Below the pieces are notes generated by a model. The model had not been told where the DNA came from. It saw nothing but the letters and a program-made list of their open reading frames with translations, and did not search any database. Shown here in pieces: positions 7,972-17,350 of a stretch of DNA of 64,000 nt. The position numbers and the translations under genes were made by a program. Source of the DNA: Pseudoroseicyclus aestuarii (GTDB taxonomy: Bacteria; Pseudomonadota; Alphaproteobacteria; Rhodobacterales; Rhodobacteraceae); contig NZ_QJTE01000002.1 of the NCBI RefSeq assembly GCF_003217255.1, positions 434,001 to 498,000 on the forward strand, read 5' to 3'. How positions within the stretch are numbered: position 1 is the first letter of the stretch; every line of letters begins with the position of its first letter.

Positions 7972-9674
7972 GGCGCCTCTTGTCCGTCCGCGGTGTTGCG
8001 CAGCGGGTCTGCGCCCTCTTCGGCCAGCACCGCGTCGAGGCCGCGCTCAAGCTTTTGCCTGATGCGCTGCTCCTCCTCGGGCTCCGGATCGAAGGAGAGC
8101 GCGCGGCGCCACTGGAACTGCGCCTCGGACAGGCGCCCGACGGCCCAGAAGGCATCGCCGAGGTGATCGTTCAGGATCGGGTCTACCGGCAGCAGCGAGA
8201 CGGCGCGTTCGAGGTTCCCGACCGCCTCCGCGTAGCGGCCCAGCTTGAACTGCGCCCAGCCGAGGGAATCGACGATCGCGCCATCCTCGGGCCGCAGGGC
8301 CACGGCGCGTTCGATCATGCCCAGCGCCTCGTCGAGCCTTTCGCCGCGCTCGACCAGCGAGTAGCCGAGGAAATTCAGCACCGCCGGCTGATCCGGCGTG
8401 ACATCGAGCGCGGCGCGCATGTCCGCCTCGGCGCCGTCCCAGTTGCCCTGCGCCTCGCGCGCCATGCCGCGGGCGTAGAGGAGCCACCAGCCGCTGCCCT
8501 CGGGCGTCTGCTCGATGGCGCGGGTATAGGCGGCCTCGGCGCCGGCGAGATCGTCCTGCCGCGAGAGCATCTGGCCCAGCGCGACCTGCGCCTGCGTCAG
8601 CTCCGGATCGGCGGCGGTCAGCTGTTGCAGCACCTCGATGGCACGGCCCGGCTGCTCGGCGGCGGCAAGCGCCTCGGCCCGGCCAAGCTCGGCCAGCGGG
8701 AAGGAGGGATCGTTGCGCGGCACCGCGGCGAAGCTCTCCCCGGCGAGGTCCGGGCGGCCCAGCCGCCCCAGGATGTTGCCCAGCAGCAGGAGCGCGTCGA
8801 CATGGTCCGGCTTCAGCGCCTGCGCGGCGCGGGCGAAGATCAGCGTGCTCTCGGGCGGGGCGTCGCCTTCGAGCACCCCGGCGAAGGAGAAGTGCACCTC
8901 GGCCAGGCCGTCCTGCGCGCTTTGCACGAGGTCGAAGGCGATGTCCTCTCCCGCCTCGATCCGCTCCACGAGCGCGCCGATGGCGATGTCGAGGCCGCCG
9001 GGGAAGAGGCCGCGCAGCCGCTCGGCTGCCTGAGGGCCATTGCCGCTCTGCGCCTGGATCTGGGCGTAGGCCAGCGCGCCGCGGCGGCTGCGCAGCAGGC
9101 CCTCGGCCTCGGGTCGGTCGAGGATCTCGGCCGCGGCGTCGAAATCGCCGGAGGCCGCCAGCATCAGGGCTTCGTGGTAAAGGGCGAAGGGCAGCAGGCC
9201 CGGCGACTCCGCCAGTGCGGCGAAGCTGCCGCGCGCGGCCTCGACGTCGCCCGTGCCGTAAAGCGCCCAGCCGCGCGAGAGGGCATTGACGAGCAGGTCG
9301 TCGTCGCCGGCATCGATCACCGAGAGCAGGCCCTCCCAGTCGCCCGCCCGAGCGGCGCGGATCTGCCGCAGCAGCCCGGCGATCTGGCTGTCGCCTTCGA
9401 GCCGCTCGTCCGGCAGGTCGAGGGCACGGTCGACCTCGCCCGCGGCGAGAAGCGCGGCGAGGGCGGATTCGGTGATCTGCGGCCCGGCCTCGGGATCGGC
9501 CTCGAGCACGGCGAGAAAGCGGTCGGCGGCGACGGCGTAGTCATGCGCCGCCGCGGCGCTGCGCGCGCTGAGATAATCGGCGGCATCGGGCGCGGCGAGG
9601 GCCGGGGTGCCGAGGGCGGCTGCAAGGACGAGGGGCGAGAGGATGCGGCGGGCGAGGTCCGGGATCGGTCTCAT
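7968..9674 (-). CDS. Exported TPR-repeat protein
   Basis: This 568-aa protein has an N-terminal signal peptide (MRPIPDLARRILS, then a hydrophobic stretch ending in ALA near residue 28) and then a long run of degenerate tetratricopeptide repeats. The clearest ones lie in the C-terminal half around LNFLGYSLVERG and DSLGWAQFKLGRYAEA. TPR proteins are protein-interaction scaffolds, and this one should lie in the periplasm. It sits directly upstream of ispE with a stop-start overlap, an order I recall as common in Rhodobacterales. No catalytic domain is visible. Confidence 0.87.
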   Translation of the reverse strand: MRPIPDLARRILSPLVLAAALGTPALAAPDAADYLSARSAAAAHDYAVAADRFLAVLEADPEAGPQITESALAALLAAGEVDRALDLPDERLEGDSQIAGLLRQIRAARAGDWEGLLSVIDAGDDDLLVNALSRGWALYGTGDVEAARGSFAALAESPGLLPFALYHEALMLAASGDFDAAAEILDRPEAEGLLRSRRGALAYAQIQAQSGNGPQAAERLRGLFPGGLDIAIGALVERIEAGEDIAFDLVQSAQDGLAEVHFSFAGVLEGDAPPESTLIFARAAQALKPDHVDALLLLGNILGRLGRPDLAGESFAAVPRNDPSFPLAELGRAEALAAAEQPGRAIEVLQQLTAADPELTQAQVALGQMLSRQDDLAGAEAAYTRAIEQTPEGSGWWLLYARGMAREAQGNWDGAEADMRAALDVTPDQPAVLNFLGYSLVERGERLDEALGMIERAVALRPEDGAIVDSLGWAQFKLGRYAEAVGNLERAVSLLPVDPILNDHLGDAFWAVGRLSEAQFQWRRALSFDPEPEEEQRIRQKLERGLDAVLAEEGADPLRNTADGQEAP

Positions 9675-9776
9675 TCAGGTCGGCCCTTTCGGCATCGGCT
9701 GCATGCGGGCCCAAGGCTAGTGACCGCGGCGGCGGGCCGCAATCGCCCCCGCCCCGGTTTCAGCGGAAAGCCGCGG

Positions 9777-11447
9777 TCACATGTTCGGGTAGTTCGGCCC
9801 GTCGCCGCCCTGCGGGACCGTCCAGAGGATGTTCTGGCTGGGATCCTTGATGTCGCAGGTCTTGCAGTGCACGCAGTTCTGGAAGTTGATCACGAAGCGC
9901 GGATCCTTCCCCTCTTCCTCGACGACCTCGTAGACGCCGGCCGGGCAGTAGCGCTGCGCTGGCTCCGCGTAGAGCGGCAGGTTGCGCTGGATCGGCACCG
10001 CCGGATCCTTGAGCACGAGGTGGCAGGGCTGATCCTCGGCGTGGTTGGTCCCCGAGAAGCTGACGTCGGTCAGCCGGTCGAAGCTGAGCCTGCCGTCGGG
10101 CTTGGAATAGGCGATCGGCTTGTGCTTCTCGGCCGGCTCGGTCGCCTCGGCATCGGTCTTGCCGTGCTTGAGCGTTCCGAAAAGGGACAGCCCGGCCAGC
10201 GCGTTTGTCCACATGTCGAGTCCGCCCAGCAGCAGAGAGCCCTTGAGGCCCCAGCGCGACCACATCGGCTTGACGTTGCGCACGCGGTAAAGGTCGCGCC
10301 CCACCGGCCCCTCGCGCAGGGCGGTGTCGTATTCGGCCAGCGTGTCGCCGGCGCGGCCCGCCGCGATGGCGGCCTGCGCGGCCTCGGCGGCGGCGATGCC
10401 CGAGAGCATGGCGTTATGGTTGCCCTTGATGCGCGGCAGGTTGACCATGCCGGCGGCGCAGCCCAGCAGCATCCCGCCCGGGAAGGCCGCGGTGGGCAGC
10501 GACTGCCAGCCGCCCTCGGTGATCGCGCGGGCGCCGTAGGCGACGCGCTTTCCGCCCTTCAGAAGCTCGGCGATCATCGGGTGATGCTTCCAGCGCTGGA
10601 ACTCGCTGAAGGGGTAGAGATAGGGGTTCTTGTAGCCAAGGTGGACGACGAGCCCGAGGTACACCTGGTTCCCCTCGGCGTGGTAGATGAAGCCGCCGCC
10701 ATCGCCGTTCCCCGCGAGCGGCCAGCCCATGGTGTGCACGGCGCGGCCCAGATGGTGCTTCTCCGGGTCGATCTCCCAGATTTCCTTCATGCCGAGGCCG
10801 TATTTCTGCGGCTCGTGCCCCTCCTGCAGGCCGAACTCGGCGATCGCCTGCTTCGAGAGGGAGCCGCGCACGCCTTCGGCCAGCATCACGTACTTGCCGC
10901 GCAGCTCCAGCCCCGGCTCGTAGGCGGGGCCGGGGGTGCCGTCGGGGTTGCGGCCGAATTCGCCCGCCACGACGCCCGCGATCTCTCCGTTTTCGCCGTG
11001 AACGAGGGAGGAGCAGGAAAAGCCGGGAAAGATCTCGACGCCCAGCGCCTCGGCCTGCTCGGCCAGCCAGCGGCAGAGGTTGCCGAGGCTGATGATGTAA
11101 TTGCCGTGGTTGTGCATGAAGCGCGGCATCGGCCAGTTCGGCACCGTGATCGCGCCGCCCTCGCCCATGAGGTAGAACTTGTCCTGCGTGACCTCCGTCG
11201 TCACCGGGGCGCCCTGCTCGCGCCAGTCGGGCAGTAGCGCGTCGAGGCCGACGGGGTCGAGGACCGCGCCCGAGAGGATATGCGCCCCGACCTCGGATCC
11301 CTTCTCGAGCAGCACCACCGACAGCTCGGGGTCCAGCTGCTTGAGGCGGATCGCCGCCGAGAGGCCGGCAGGGCCGGCGCCGACGATGACCACGTCGTAG
11401 TCCATGGCGTCGCGCGCGATCTCGGGCTGCGGGGCTGTCTCGGTCAT
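9777..11447 (-). CDS. Electron transfer flavoprotein-ubiquinone oxidoreductase
   Basis: ETF-QO passes electrons from reduced ETF (from fatty-acid and amino-acid oxidation) to ubiquinone at the inner membrane. The 556-aa protein has an FAD dinucleotide-binding motif VVIVGAGPAGLSAA just after the N terminus. A C-terminal 4Fe-4S domain has all four cysteines (CPAGVY, then CVHCKTC). The length matches the family. The ATG at 11447 has an AGAGGAC ribosome binding site; a later in-frame ATG would cut into the segment before the FAD motif. No etfAB genes lie in the window. It is divergent from greA. Confidence 0.93.
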   Translation of the reverse strand: MTETAPQPEIARDAMDYDVVIVGAGPAGLSAAIRLKQLDPELSVVLLEKGSEVGAHILSGAVLDPVGLDALLPDWREQGAPVTTEVTQDKFYLMGEGGAITVPNWPMPRFMHNHGNYIISLGNLCRWLAEQAEALGVEIFPGFSCSSLVHGENGEIAGVVAGEFGRNPDGTPGPAYEPGLELRGKYVMLAEGVRGSLSKQAIAEFGLQEGHEPQKYGLGMKEIWEIDPEKHHLGRAVHTMGWPLAGNGDGGGFIYHAEGNQVYLGLVVHLGYKNPYLYPFSEFQRWKHHPMIAELLKGGKRVAYGARAITEGGWQSLPTAAFPGGMLLGCAAGMVNLPRIKGNHNAMLSGIAAAEAAQAAIAAGRAGDTLAEYDTALREGPVGRDLYRVRNVKPMWSRWGLKGSLLLGGLDMWTNALAGLSLFGTLKHGKTDAEATEPAEKHKPIAYSKPDGRLSFDRLTDVSFSGTNHAEDQPCHLVLKDPAVPIQRNLPLYAEPAQRYCPAGVYEVVEEEGKDPRFVINFQNCVHCKTCDIKDPSQNILWTVPQGGDGPNYPNM

Positions 11448-11592
11448 CGGGTGTCCTCTGGCGTCAAGGCTGCAGGGCTGACGGAATCGGTAGCAGCGCC
11501 GGGGCGCTGGGGCAATTGCCGCGGCGCCTGCCGGGACGCAGGGTTCCGGGCCGGCAGGGCGCGGGGGCCCGCGCAGCCGCCGGGGGCGCCCC

Positions 11593-11623
11593 TTGACACA
11601 GCCCGCCCCGACCGACTTATGAA
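11593..11623 (+). promoter_or_regulatory. Probable sigma-70 type promoter of greA
   Basis: A perfect TTGACA (11593-11598) lies about 75 nt upstream of the greA start. The best -10 candidates are CTTATG (11616-11621, spacing 17) and TATGAA (11618-11623, spacing 19); neither is a strong match, so only the -35 is convincing. The greA ribosome binding site GGGAGG follows further downstream. Confidence 0.5.
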
Positions 11624-11667
11624 GCGCGATGATTTTTGATGGCCCGAGGGGCCGGGAGGCAGAGCCC

Positions 11668-12138
11668 ATGGAAAAGATTCCGCTGACCCGCGCCGGCTTC
11701 GACAAGCTGGACGGCGAGCTCAAGCACCTCAAGTCGGTCGAGCGTCCGCAGATCATCCAGGCCATTTCCGAGGCGCGCGAGCATGGCGATCTGTCCGAGA
11801 ACGCCGAGTATCACTCCGCCAAGGAAAAGCAGAGCTTCATCGAGGGCCGGATCAAGGAGCTCGAGGGCGTGATCGGCCTGGCCGATGTCATCGACCCCAA
11901 GAAGATGTCCGGCGCGATCAAGTTCGGCGCGACGGTGCAGCTCGTGGACGAGGACACCGAGGAAGAGAAGACCTACCAGATCGTCGGCGAATACGAGGCC
12001 GACATCGAGAAGGGCCGGCTGAACATCAAGTCGCCGCTCGCCCGCGCGCTGATCGGCAAGGACGAAGGCGACAGCGTCGAGGTCCGCACGCCCGGCGGCG
12101 AGAAGAGCTACGAAGTTCTCTCGGTGATCTATCGCTGA
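11668..12138 (+). CDS. greA: Transcription elongation factor GreA
   Basis: GreA enters the secondary channel of backtracked RNA polymerase and stimulates cleavage of the RNA 3' end. The 156-aa protein shows the N-terminal coiled coil, including the acidic loop segment [15 protein letters not shown] (about 41-55), and the C-terminal FKBP-like domain ending in EVLSVIY. The length is normal. The ATG at 11668 has a GGGAGG site upstream; an in-frame ATG at 11629 lies before this and would add unrelated residues. The gene is divergent from ETF-QO and followed after 25 nt by a membrane protein gene. Confidence 0.96.
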   Translation: MEKIPLTRAGFDKLDGELKHLKSVERPQIIQAISEAREHGDLSENAEYHSAKEKQSFIEGRIKELEGVIGLADVIDPKKMSGAIKFGATVQLVDEDTEEEKTYQIVGEYEADIEKGRLNIKSPLARALIGKDEGDSVEVRTPGGEKSYEVLSVIYR

Positions 12139-12163
12139 GAGCGCGCCGGGGCGGGGGCCTGCG

Positions 12164-13159
12164 ATGACGGGACCGCAAGGACAGGGGCTGGCATCCTTCG
12201 ACTGGGCGGCGCCCGAGCTGGCGCTGCTGGGCGCGGCGGTCGTCTGGCTGATCGGCGGGCTCCTCTGGCTGGCGGTTGTCACCGGCTTCGGCGCGGCGGC
12301 TCTGGTCGCGGTGCTGGTGCCGGCGGGGCTGCTGGGGCTGGCGGGGCAGGGCCTGCACGCGCAGCGTCTGGCCCGGCAGGAGGCGCAGACCCTGTCCGCG
12401 CAACTCGAGGCGCTGCGGCAGGATCTGCGCGGGCTGGAGCGTGCGTCGGGCAAGCAGCCCGCCGCCGCACCCTCGGCCGTCGAGACCGCCGCCCTTCCCG
12501 CCGCGCTGGAGCGCCGGCTCGCGGAGATCGCGCAGCAGCAGCGCGGCACGCTTGAGGCGCTGGCGCAGATCTCCGCCGCGCGGCCTGAGCCTGCCGCCTC
12601 CCCGCGCGCCCCCTCGCCCGAGCCAGCGCCCGCGCCCGCCGAGGGGCAGCAGGCCCTGGCCTTCGAACCCGATGACCTCGACCAGCCGGCGCTGCCCGTC
12701 GCCACGCAGATCCTGGCGCTGAATTTCCCCGACAGCGCCGAGGACCGCGCCGGCATCGCCGCGCTGCGCCGCGGTCTGCGCGACCACGCCTTGCGGCAGA
12801 TGATCCAGGCCAGCCAGGACGTGCTGACGTTGCTGGGGCAGGACGGGCTTTACATGGACGACATGGCGCCCGATCGCGCCCGGCCAGAGGTCTGGCGCCA
12901 GTTCGCCCGGGGCGAGCGGGGGCGGGCGGTCGCGGCCCTTGGCGGTATCCGCGACAAGACCGTCCTGGCCGTCACCAGCACCCGCATGCGCGAGGACACG
13001 ATCTTTCGCGACGCGGCGCACCACTTCCTGCGGCTTTTCGACCGCACGCTGGTCCGGCTCGAGGCCGAGGCTTCGGACGTGGAGCTTGCGGCCCTGTCCG
13101 ATACCCGCACCGCCCGCGCCTTCATGCTGCTGGGCCGGGTGACGGGCACTTTCGCCTGA
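12164..13159 (+). CDS. Conserved hypothetical membrane protein
   Basis: I do not recognise a named family. The 331-aa protein has two closely spaced hydrophobic segments near residues 20-62, then a coiled-coil-like stretch with many Gln, Leu and Arg, and a Pro/Ala-rich linker near 140-160. The C-terminal part (about 175-331) is globular and helical. The arrangement suggests a membrane-anchored protein with a cytoplasmic C-terminal domain. It follows greA closely on the same strand and its stop abuts that of the convergent antiporter gene. Confidence 0.75.
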   Translation: MTGPQGQGLASFDWAAPELALLGAAVVWLIGGLLWLAVVTGFGAAALVAVLVPAGLLGLAGQGLHAQRLARQEAQTLSAQLEALRQDLRGLERASGKQPAAAPSAVETAALPAALERRLAEIAQQQRGTLEALAQISAARPEPAASPRAPSPEPAPAPAEGQQALAFEPDDLDQPALPVATQILALNFPDSAEDRAGIAALRRGLRDHALRQMIQASQDVLTLLGQDGLYMDDMAPDRARPEVWRQFARGERGRAVAALGGIRDKTVLAVTSTRMREDTIFRDAAHHFLRLFDRTLVRLEAEASDVELAALSDTRTARAFMLLGRVTGTFA

Positions 13160-14449
13160 TCACTCGGCACGCCTCTCCACCTCGCGGGCGGTCCTGATCC
13201 GGGTGGGGAAGGGGAAGACCGGCCGATCCTCGGAGCCGGAGTCGGGGCGCGCGGCGATGTAGCGGCCATAGGCGCGCGACAGCGGGGCGGCGCTGGCGCC
13301 ATGCAGCACAACGCTCAGCAGCACCGTCACGAGGACCGCGGGCAGGATGTCCGTGGCGGTTTCGGGCAGCGCGTCGCCTTCGAGGATCAGCAGCAGGTAG
13401 AGGATCGACGCCAGCCCCCGCGGCCCGAACCAGCCGAGGAAGGCCACCGTCGCGGGCAGCATCCGCGTGCCCACAAGCGACAGCGCCACGGGCAGCATGC
13501 GGATCACCGTCAGCGACAGCGCGCCATAGACGAGGTGCCGCCATGACAGGTCCGGAAGGGCCTGCGGCAGCAGGATCGCGCCCAGCAGCAGGAAGACGAT
13601 CAGGCTCAGCAGCTGGCCCTCCGTCTCGCCGAAATCCTCGATCGCATCGAGGATCCGGCGCGAGCGGCTGGCGACCGCCGCGCCCGCGGCGAAGGCGGCG
13701 ATGAAGCCGTTGCCCTCGACCAGCTCGGCCCCCGCCCAGGCCAGCAGCGCCAGCGAGAGCACCGAGATCTGCAGGAAGGTCTCGTTCATCCAGCCGCGGC
13801 GGGCGCAGGCCTCGACCAGGCGGGCGCCGATCAGCCCGACGGCGAGGCCGGCTAGCGGGCCGAAGCCGACCTGCCGCAGCACGAAAAGGCCCCAGCCGGT
13901 CGCACCGCGCGTCTCCGAGGCTTCGAAGGCCAGCGACAGGACGATCAGCAGCACCGGGAAGGCCAGCCCGTCGTTCAGCCCGCTTTCGACGTTGAGCCCC
14001 TGCCGGATGCGCTGCGGCACCTTGTCGTTGCTGACCACCGCCTGCCCCAGCGCGGCATCGGTGGGGGCCAGGATCACCCCCAGCACCGCCGCCGGCCAGA
14101 GCCCGAGGCCGGGAAACAGCCACCAGGCGACCAGCGTGCCGAGGATCATCGTCAGCGGCAGGCCGATCCCCAGCATCCGGAAGGGCAGGTCATGCTCGCG
14201 CGTCAGCCGGGTCACGTCGATCCGCGCGGCATCGGTAAACAGGGCCAGCACCAGCGTGATCTCGGCCAGCAGGTTGATCCCCTCGTTCCGGATCGGCAGC
14301 GCCACGAGGTCGAGCCCCGCCTCGCCGATCAGCAGCCCGAAAAGGGTGAAGACCATCGGCCCGGTTAGCGAGCCCGATTCGCCGCGCCGCGAGATCAGCG
14401 CGAAAAGGAACACCGCGCCGGCGAGGGTGAAGAGATCGAGTGGGTTCAT
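13160..14449 (-). CDS. Cation:proton antiporter (CPA1, NhaP-type)
   Basis: This 429-aa inner-membrane protein has about 12 hydrophobic segments. Hallmarks of the CPA1 family are present: Asp131 in LAPTDAALGQ and the Asn159-Asp160 pair in ESGLNDG, the ion-binding residues of electroneutral Na+/H+ antiporters. The expected role is Na+ or K+ export in exchange for protons, in salt and pH homeostasis. There is no C-terminal TrkA or CBS domain. Its stop codon directly abuts that of the convergent upstream protein gene, and it is divergent from the CoxIV gene. Confidence 0.88.
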   Translation of the reverse strand: MNPLDLFTLAGAVFLFALISRRGESGSLTGPMVFTLFGLLIGEAGLDLVALPIRNEGINLLAEITLVLALFTDAARIDVTRLTREHDLPFRMLGIGLPLTMILGTLVAWWLFPGLGLWPAAVLGVILAPTDAALGQAVVSNDKVPQRIRQGLNVESGLNDGLAFPVLLIVLSLAFEASETRGATGWGLFVLRQVGFGPLAGLAVGLIGARLVEACARRGWMNETFLQISVLSLALLAWAGAELVEGNGFIAAFAAGAAVASRSRRILDAIEDFGETEGQLLSLIVFLLLGAILLPQALPDLSWRHLVYGALSLTVIRMLPVALSLVGTRMLPATVAFLGWFGPRGLASILYLLLILEGDALPETATDILPAVLVTVLLSVVLHGASAAPLSRAYGRYIAARPDSGSEDRPVFPFPTRIRTAREVERRAE

Positions 14450-14610
14450 CGGTCCGGTCTCTGCTGCTGCTGCCGCTCAGCGGTAGCGCGGCAAGCCCAG
14501 AGGATGAACCGCTTTTGTCGCATGTCGTGCCGCCTGCCCGCGGGAGGCGGCGTGACAGCGGCGCGGCGCTGGGCTATGACGGCGCCAGAGGCAAGAGGCA
14601 GGAGAGCCAG

Positions 14611-14745
14611 ATGGCTGAGCATAGTCACGGCAGCATGGATGTGCGCCCGCAGGAGCGGACCTTCGAGGGGTTCATCTGGCTGGTCGGTCGCGCCGTGGCC
14701 GTCATCATTCTCCTGCTGGTCCTGCTTGCCCTCATCAACGCCTGA
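14611..14745 (+). CDS. aa3-type cytochrome c oxidase subunit IV
   Basis: This 44-residue protein has one C-terminal transmembrane helix and the charged N terminus (MAEHSHGSMDVRPQERTFEGF) typical of the bacterial aa3 CoxIV family. The peptide packs against the aa3 oxidase, but it is not essential in Paracoccus. The start has an AGGAGAG ribosome binding site. The gene is far from any other cox gene in this window, which is usual for it. The 161 nt between it and the divergent antiporter gene hold no other feature I can name. Confidence 0.88.
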   Translation: MAEHSHGSMDVRPQERTFEGFIWLVGRAVAVIILLLVLLALINA

Positions 14746-14755
14746 GACCGCCGGT

Positions 14756-15403
14756 TTGACCCGCCCCGCCTCGCGCCCCAACCGGCGTGCCGTCCTGCTT
14801 GGCCTGCCGCTGGTGCCGCTCGCGCTGCAGGGCTGCGCCGCGCCCAGCGTCTGGGCCTCGGACGAGGCGGTGGCGCAGGCCTATGCGCCGGTGACCGGCG
14901 AGACGGCGCTGACCCTTTTCACGATGAAGAATAGCGGCAGCGACAACGGCGCCCATACCGCGCTGATGATCGAGGCCGACCAGCGGGTGATCTTCGATCC
15001 TGCCGGCAGCTTCGAGACCGCGGCCCTGCCGGAGCGGAACGACCTGATCTATGGCGTGACCGAGCAGGTGGCCGAGGTTTACGTCAGCTTCCATGCCCGC
15101 GACGAGTACTACGTCGTCGCGCAGCGCGTCGCCGTGCCGCCCGAGACGGCGCAGGCCGCGCTTGCGCTGGCGCAGCAGGCCGGCCCGGTGCCGCGCACCC
15201 GCTGCACCATCGCCACGGGGCGGCTTCTGCAGCAGCTTGAGGGCTTCGAGGGCATCCGCCCGGCGCTGTTCCCCGACCGGCTGATGGACCAGATGGCCCG
15301 CATTCCCGGCGTCGAGACCCGCATCACCCGCGAGGAGGATGGCGGCACGCTCGAGGAGCGGCGGCAGGCGCTGGATGCCCGCCTCGGCGCGGCCGCGGAC
15401 TAG
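14756..15403 (+). CDS. Putative lipoprotein, conserved in Rhodobacterales
   Basis: No function is recognised. The 215-aa product starts with an arginine-rich segment and a hydrophobic stretch ending in a lipobox (LALQGC), so it should be a lipoprotein anchored through Cys. The body has a segment reading GAHTALMIE and another reading HARDEYYV, with a fold hint of DUF-type periplasmic proteins. A cysteine in RTRCT is also present. The start is a TTG at 14756, 10 nt after the CoxIV stop, without a good ribosome binding site, so it may be translated by coupling. Its stop overlaps the convergent azlD stop. Confidence 0.7.
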   Translation: MTRPASRPNRRAVLLGLPLVPLALQGCAAPSVWASDEAVAQAYAPVTGETALTLFTMKNSGSDNGAHTALMIEADQRVIFDPAGSFETAALPERNDLIYGVTEQVAEVYVSFHARDEYYVVAQRVAVPPETAQAALALAQQAGPVPRTRCTIATGRLLQQLEGFEGIRPALFPDRLMDQMARIPGVETRITREEDGGTLEERRQALDARLGAAAD

Positions 15404-15732
15404 ACGACCGCCAGCAGGATCAGCACGGCATAGAGCGTCGCGGCCCCGGCCAGCATCGCGCCGATCGTGCTGCGGGACAGGACGCCGACCCCCAGCACCG
15501 CCAGCGCCGACAGCAGGCGGGCCGGATCCGTCGCCCCGCCCGTCGCCTCGGGCCAGAGCACCAGCGGCGCGACGAGGCCCGGCAGGACCGCGACGGCGGT
15601 ATAGCGCAGGTGGCGCAAAGCCCAGTCCGGCAGCGGCCGCTGGCCGATCAGCCCCAGGAACGAGAACCGCAGCAGCAGCGTGCCCACCCCCAGCAGGGCG
15701 ATGACGGTCCAGATCAGCCAGGTCGGGATCAT
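15400..15732 (-). CDS. azlD: AzlD family branched-chain amino acid export subunit
   Basis: This small 110-aa protein has four hydrophobic segments and pairs with AzlC (LIV-E type exporter) at the inner membrane. The pair exports branched-chain amino acids or their analogues. The sequence pattern (PTWLIWTVIALLGVGTLLLR start and LPDWALRHLRYTAVAVLPGL) is typical for AzlD. The ATG overlaps the stop of azlC (ATGA), indicating coupled translation in the fixed azlC-azlD order. Confidence 0.9.
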   Translation of the reverse strand: MIPTWLIWTVIALLGVGTLLLRFSFLGLIGQRPLPDWALRHLRYTAVAVLPGLVAPLVLWPEATGGATDPARLLSALAVLGVGVLSRSTIGAMLAGAATLYAVLILLAVV

Positions 15733-16490
15733 GCAGCCCTCGCGCGGCGGGGGCCGTGGGCCTTCAGCCAGACCTCGCACTGCGCGCCGACGGCCATGGC
15801 CACCAGCGCCGCGACGAGGACGCCGGTGTTGTAGGGCAGAAAGGCCAGGCCCAGCGACAGCAGGATCGAGGTGGCGGCGGCGGCGAGATGCGGCAGGCTG
15901 CGCAGCATCGGCGCGATCAGCGCGAGAAAGCAGATCGGCATGGCGAAATCCAGCGCCAGCCAGGCGGGCAGGGCACTGCCGATCACCGCGCCCACAAGCG
16001 TCATCACGAACCAGATCGGGCAGACCGGCGTGGCGCAGCCCAGGAAGTAGAGGATGCGCGTGCGGGTGGACCACTGCGGGTTCTTCTCGAACCGCGCGAC
16101 GGAGCAGGCATAGGTCTGATCGACGGTCAGATAGGCGACGCAGGCCCGCTGCCAGAGCGGCGCCTGCCCCAGCCAGGGCACGAGGCCGGCGGAGTACATC
16201 GCCATCCGCAGGTTCACCGCCAGCGCCGTCAGCAGGATGATCGCCAGCGGCGCCTCGTCCAGCATCAGGTGCAGCGCGGCGAATTGCGCGGCCCCCGCGA
16301 CGACGGCGACCGAGAATGCCAGCGCCTGCAGCACGTCGAGCCCGGCCTCCCGCGCGGCGACGCCGAAGACCAGCGCGAAGGGTGTCAGCACCAGCAGGAA
16401 GGGCAGACCGTCCCGAAGCCCGTGCCCGAAGGCGCGGGCAGCCGGTGTCGCCGCCTCCGGCGGGGTCGGGGTGTCGGGCTGGTCGGTCAC
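15729..16490 (-). CDS. azlC: AzlC family branched-chain amino acid permease
   Basis: This 253-aa inner-membrane protein is the large subunit of an AzlCD exporter. It has about seven hydrophobic segments, and the family motif region around GLRDGLPF, with FSVAVVAGAAQFAAL and TVDQTYA following, is clear. The start is a GTG at 16490. A short Pro/Thr/Ala-rich N-terminal tail precedes the first helix. No regulator of the Lrp or AraC type lies next to it, and its control is not evident from the sequence. Confidence 0.91.
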   Translation of the reverse strand: MTDQPDTPTPPEAATPAARAFGHGLRDGLPFLLVLTPFALVFGVAAREAGLDVLQALAFSVAVVAGAAQFAALHLMLDEAPLAIILLTALAVNLRMAMYSAGLVPWLGQAPLWQRACVAYLTVDQTYACSVARFEKNPQWSTRTRILYFLGCATPVCPIWFVMTLVGAVIGSALPAWLALDFAMPICFLALIAPMLRSLPHLAAAATSILLSLGLAFLPYNTGVLVAALVAMAVGAQCEVWLKAHGPRRARAA

Positions 16491-16579
16491 GGGCTAATCC
16501 GCTGGCTCGGGCCGGCAGAGGCTATCCGCGCGGGCGGCGGGAGGCAATGCGGGTGCGCCGCGCCGGGGCGCCGCGCGGA

Positions 16580-17350
16580 CTAGTCGTCCTGCAGCTGGGC
16601 CTCGTCGCTGCTGCCATCACCTTCGAGCGCGCCCGCACGGGCCCGCGCGGGGTCGAAGAGCCGCAGGTAGGCGTTGAAGCGCCGCGATTCGCCGTAGCGG
16701 GTCTCGACATCGTCATCGGCGATCTCGTCTGGAACGAGGACCTCGTCACCGGGGCGCCAGCCGCCGGGCGTGTAGCAGTCCTTCTCGGTATGCGTGCGCA
16801 GCGCGTCGATAGTGCGCAGGAACTCGTCGCTCGAACGGCCGATGGCGAGGGGATGCTCGCTGATCATGCGGATGACGCGATGCGGATCCATGATGAAGGT
16901 GATTCGCGCCGGTTCGGGTGCGATCTCGCGATCCGTCGTCATGCCGAAGGCCGTCGAGAGCATGCCCGTCGGATCCTCGACCGAGGGGAAATCGACGCGA
17001 GCGCCGTAAAGACGCTCGATCTCGCGCAGCCAGGACTGCTGCTCTCCAAGGTCTTCCTTGGCGAGGGCGATCAGCTTGATCCCGCGCTCTTCGAACAATT
17101 CCTGGTCGCGGACGAACATGCCCATTTCCGTCGTGCAGACCGAGCTGAAGGTGCCCGGCTGGCTGAAGAACACGACCCAGCTGCCCTCGGCCCAGCGGCG
17201 GAAATCGATGGTGCCGCGGGTGGAACTGCCGATAAAGTGCGGAAATTGATCACCGATGCGGGGACGCCATTTCAGCTTTTCCCGGAAGGCCTGGGGCAGC
17301 ATGACCTTTTCGCCGTTGCGACCGCGGCCGGTAAAGAACTGGTAAGACAT
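16580..17350 (-). CDS. Peroxiredoxin (Prx6/AhpC-TSA family)
   Basis: This 256-aa thiol peroxidase reduces hydrogen peroxide and organic peroxides. The peroxidatic Cys72 lies in PGTFSSVCTTE, a PxxxSxxC variant of the usual PxxxTxxC. A second cysteine, Cys192 in DCYTPGGWRPGD, matches the resolving-region motif of Prx6-like proteins. The length of about 200-220 usual for the family is exceeded by an acidic C-terminal tail ending QLQDD. The 246 nt upstream (17351-17596) are noticeably AT-rich and probably hold promoters for this gene and for the divergent GNAT gene. Confidence 0.88.
   Translation of the reverse strand: MSYQFFTGRGRNGEKVMLPQAFREKLKWRPRIGDQFPHFIGSSTRGTIDFRRWAEGSWVVFFSQPGTFSSVCTTEMGMFVRDQELFEERGIKLIALAKEDLGEQQSWLREIERLYGARVDFPSVEDPTGMLSTAFGMTTDREIAPEPARITFIMDPHRVIRMISEHPLAIGRSSDEFLRTIDALRTHTEKDCYTPGGWRPGDEVLVPDEIADDDVETRYGESRRFNAYLRLFDPARARAGALEGDGSSDEAQLQDD

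Noticed and set aside
7980-11237. A 1085-codon open frame on the plus strand
   Set aside because: It lies opposite the TPR and ETF-QO genes, has the Arg/Gly/Ala-rich composition of a GC-rich antisense frame, and no recognisable domain.
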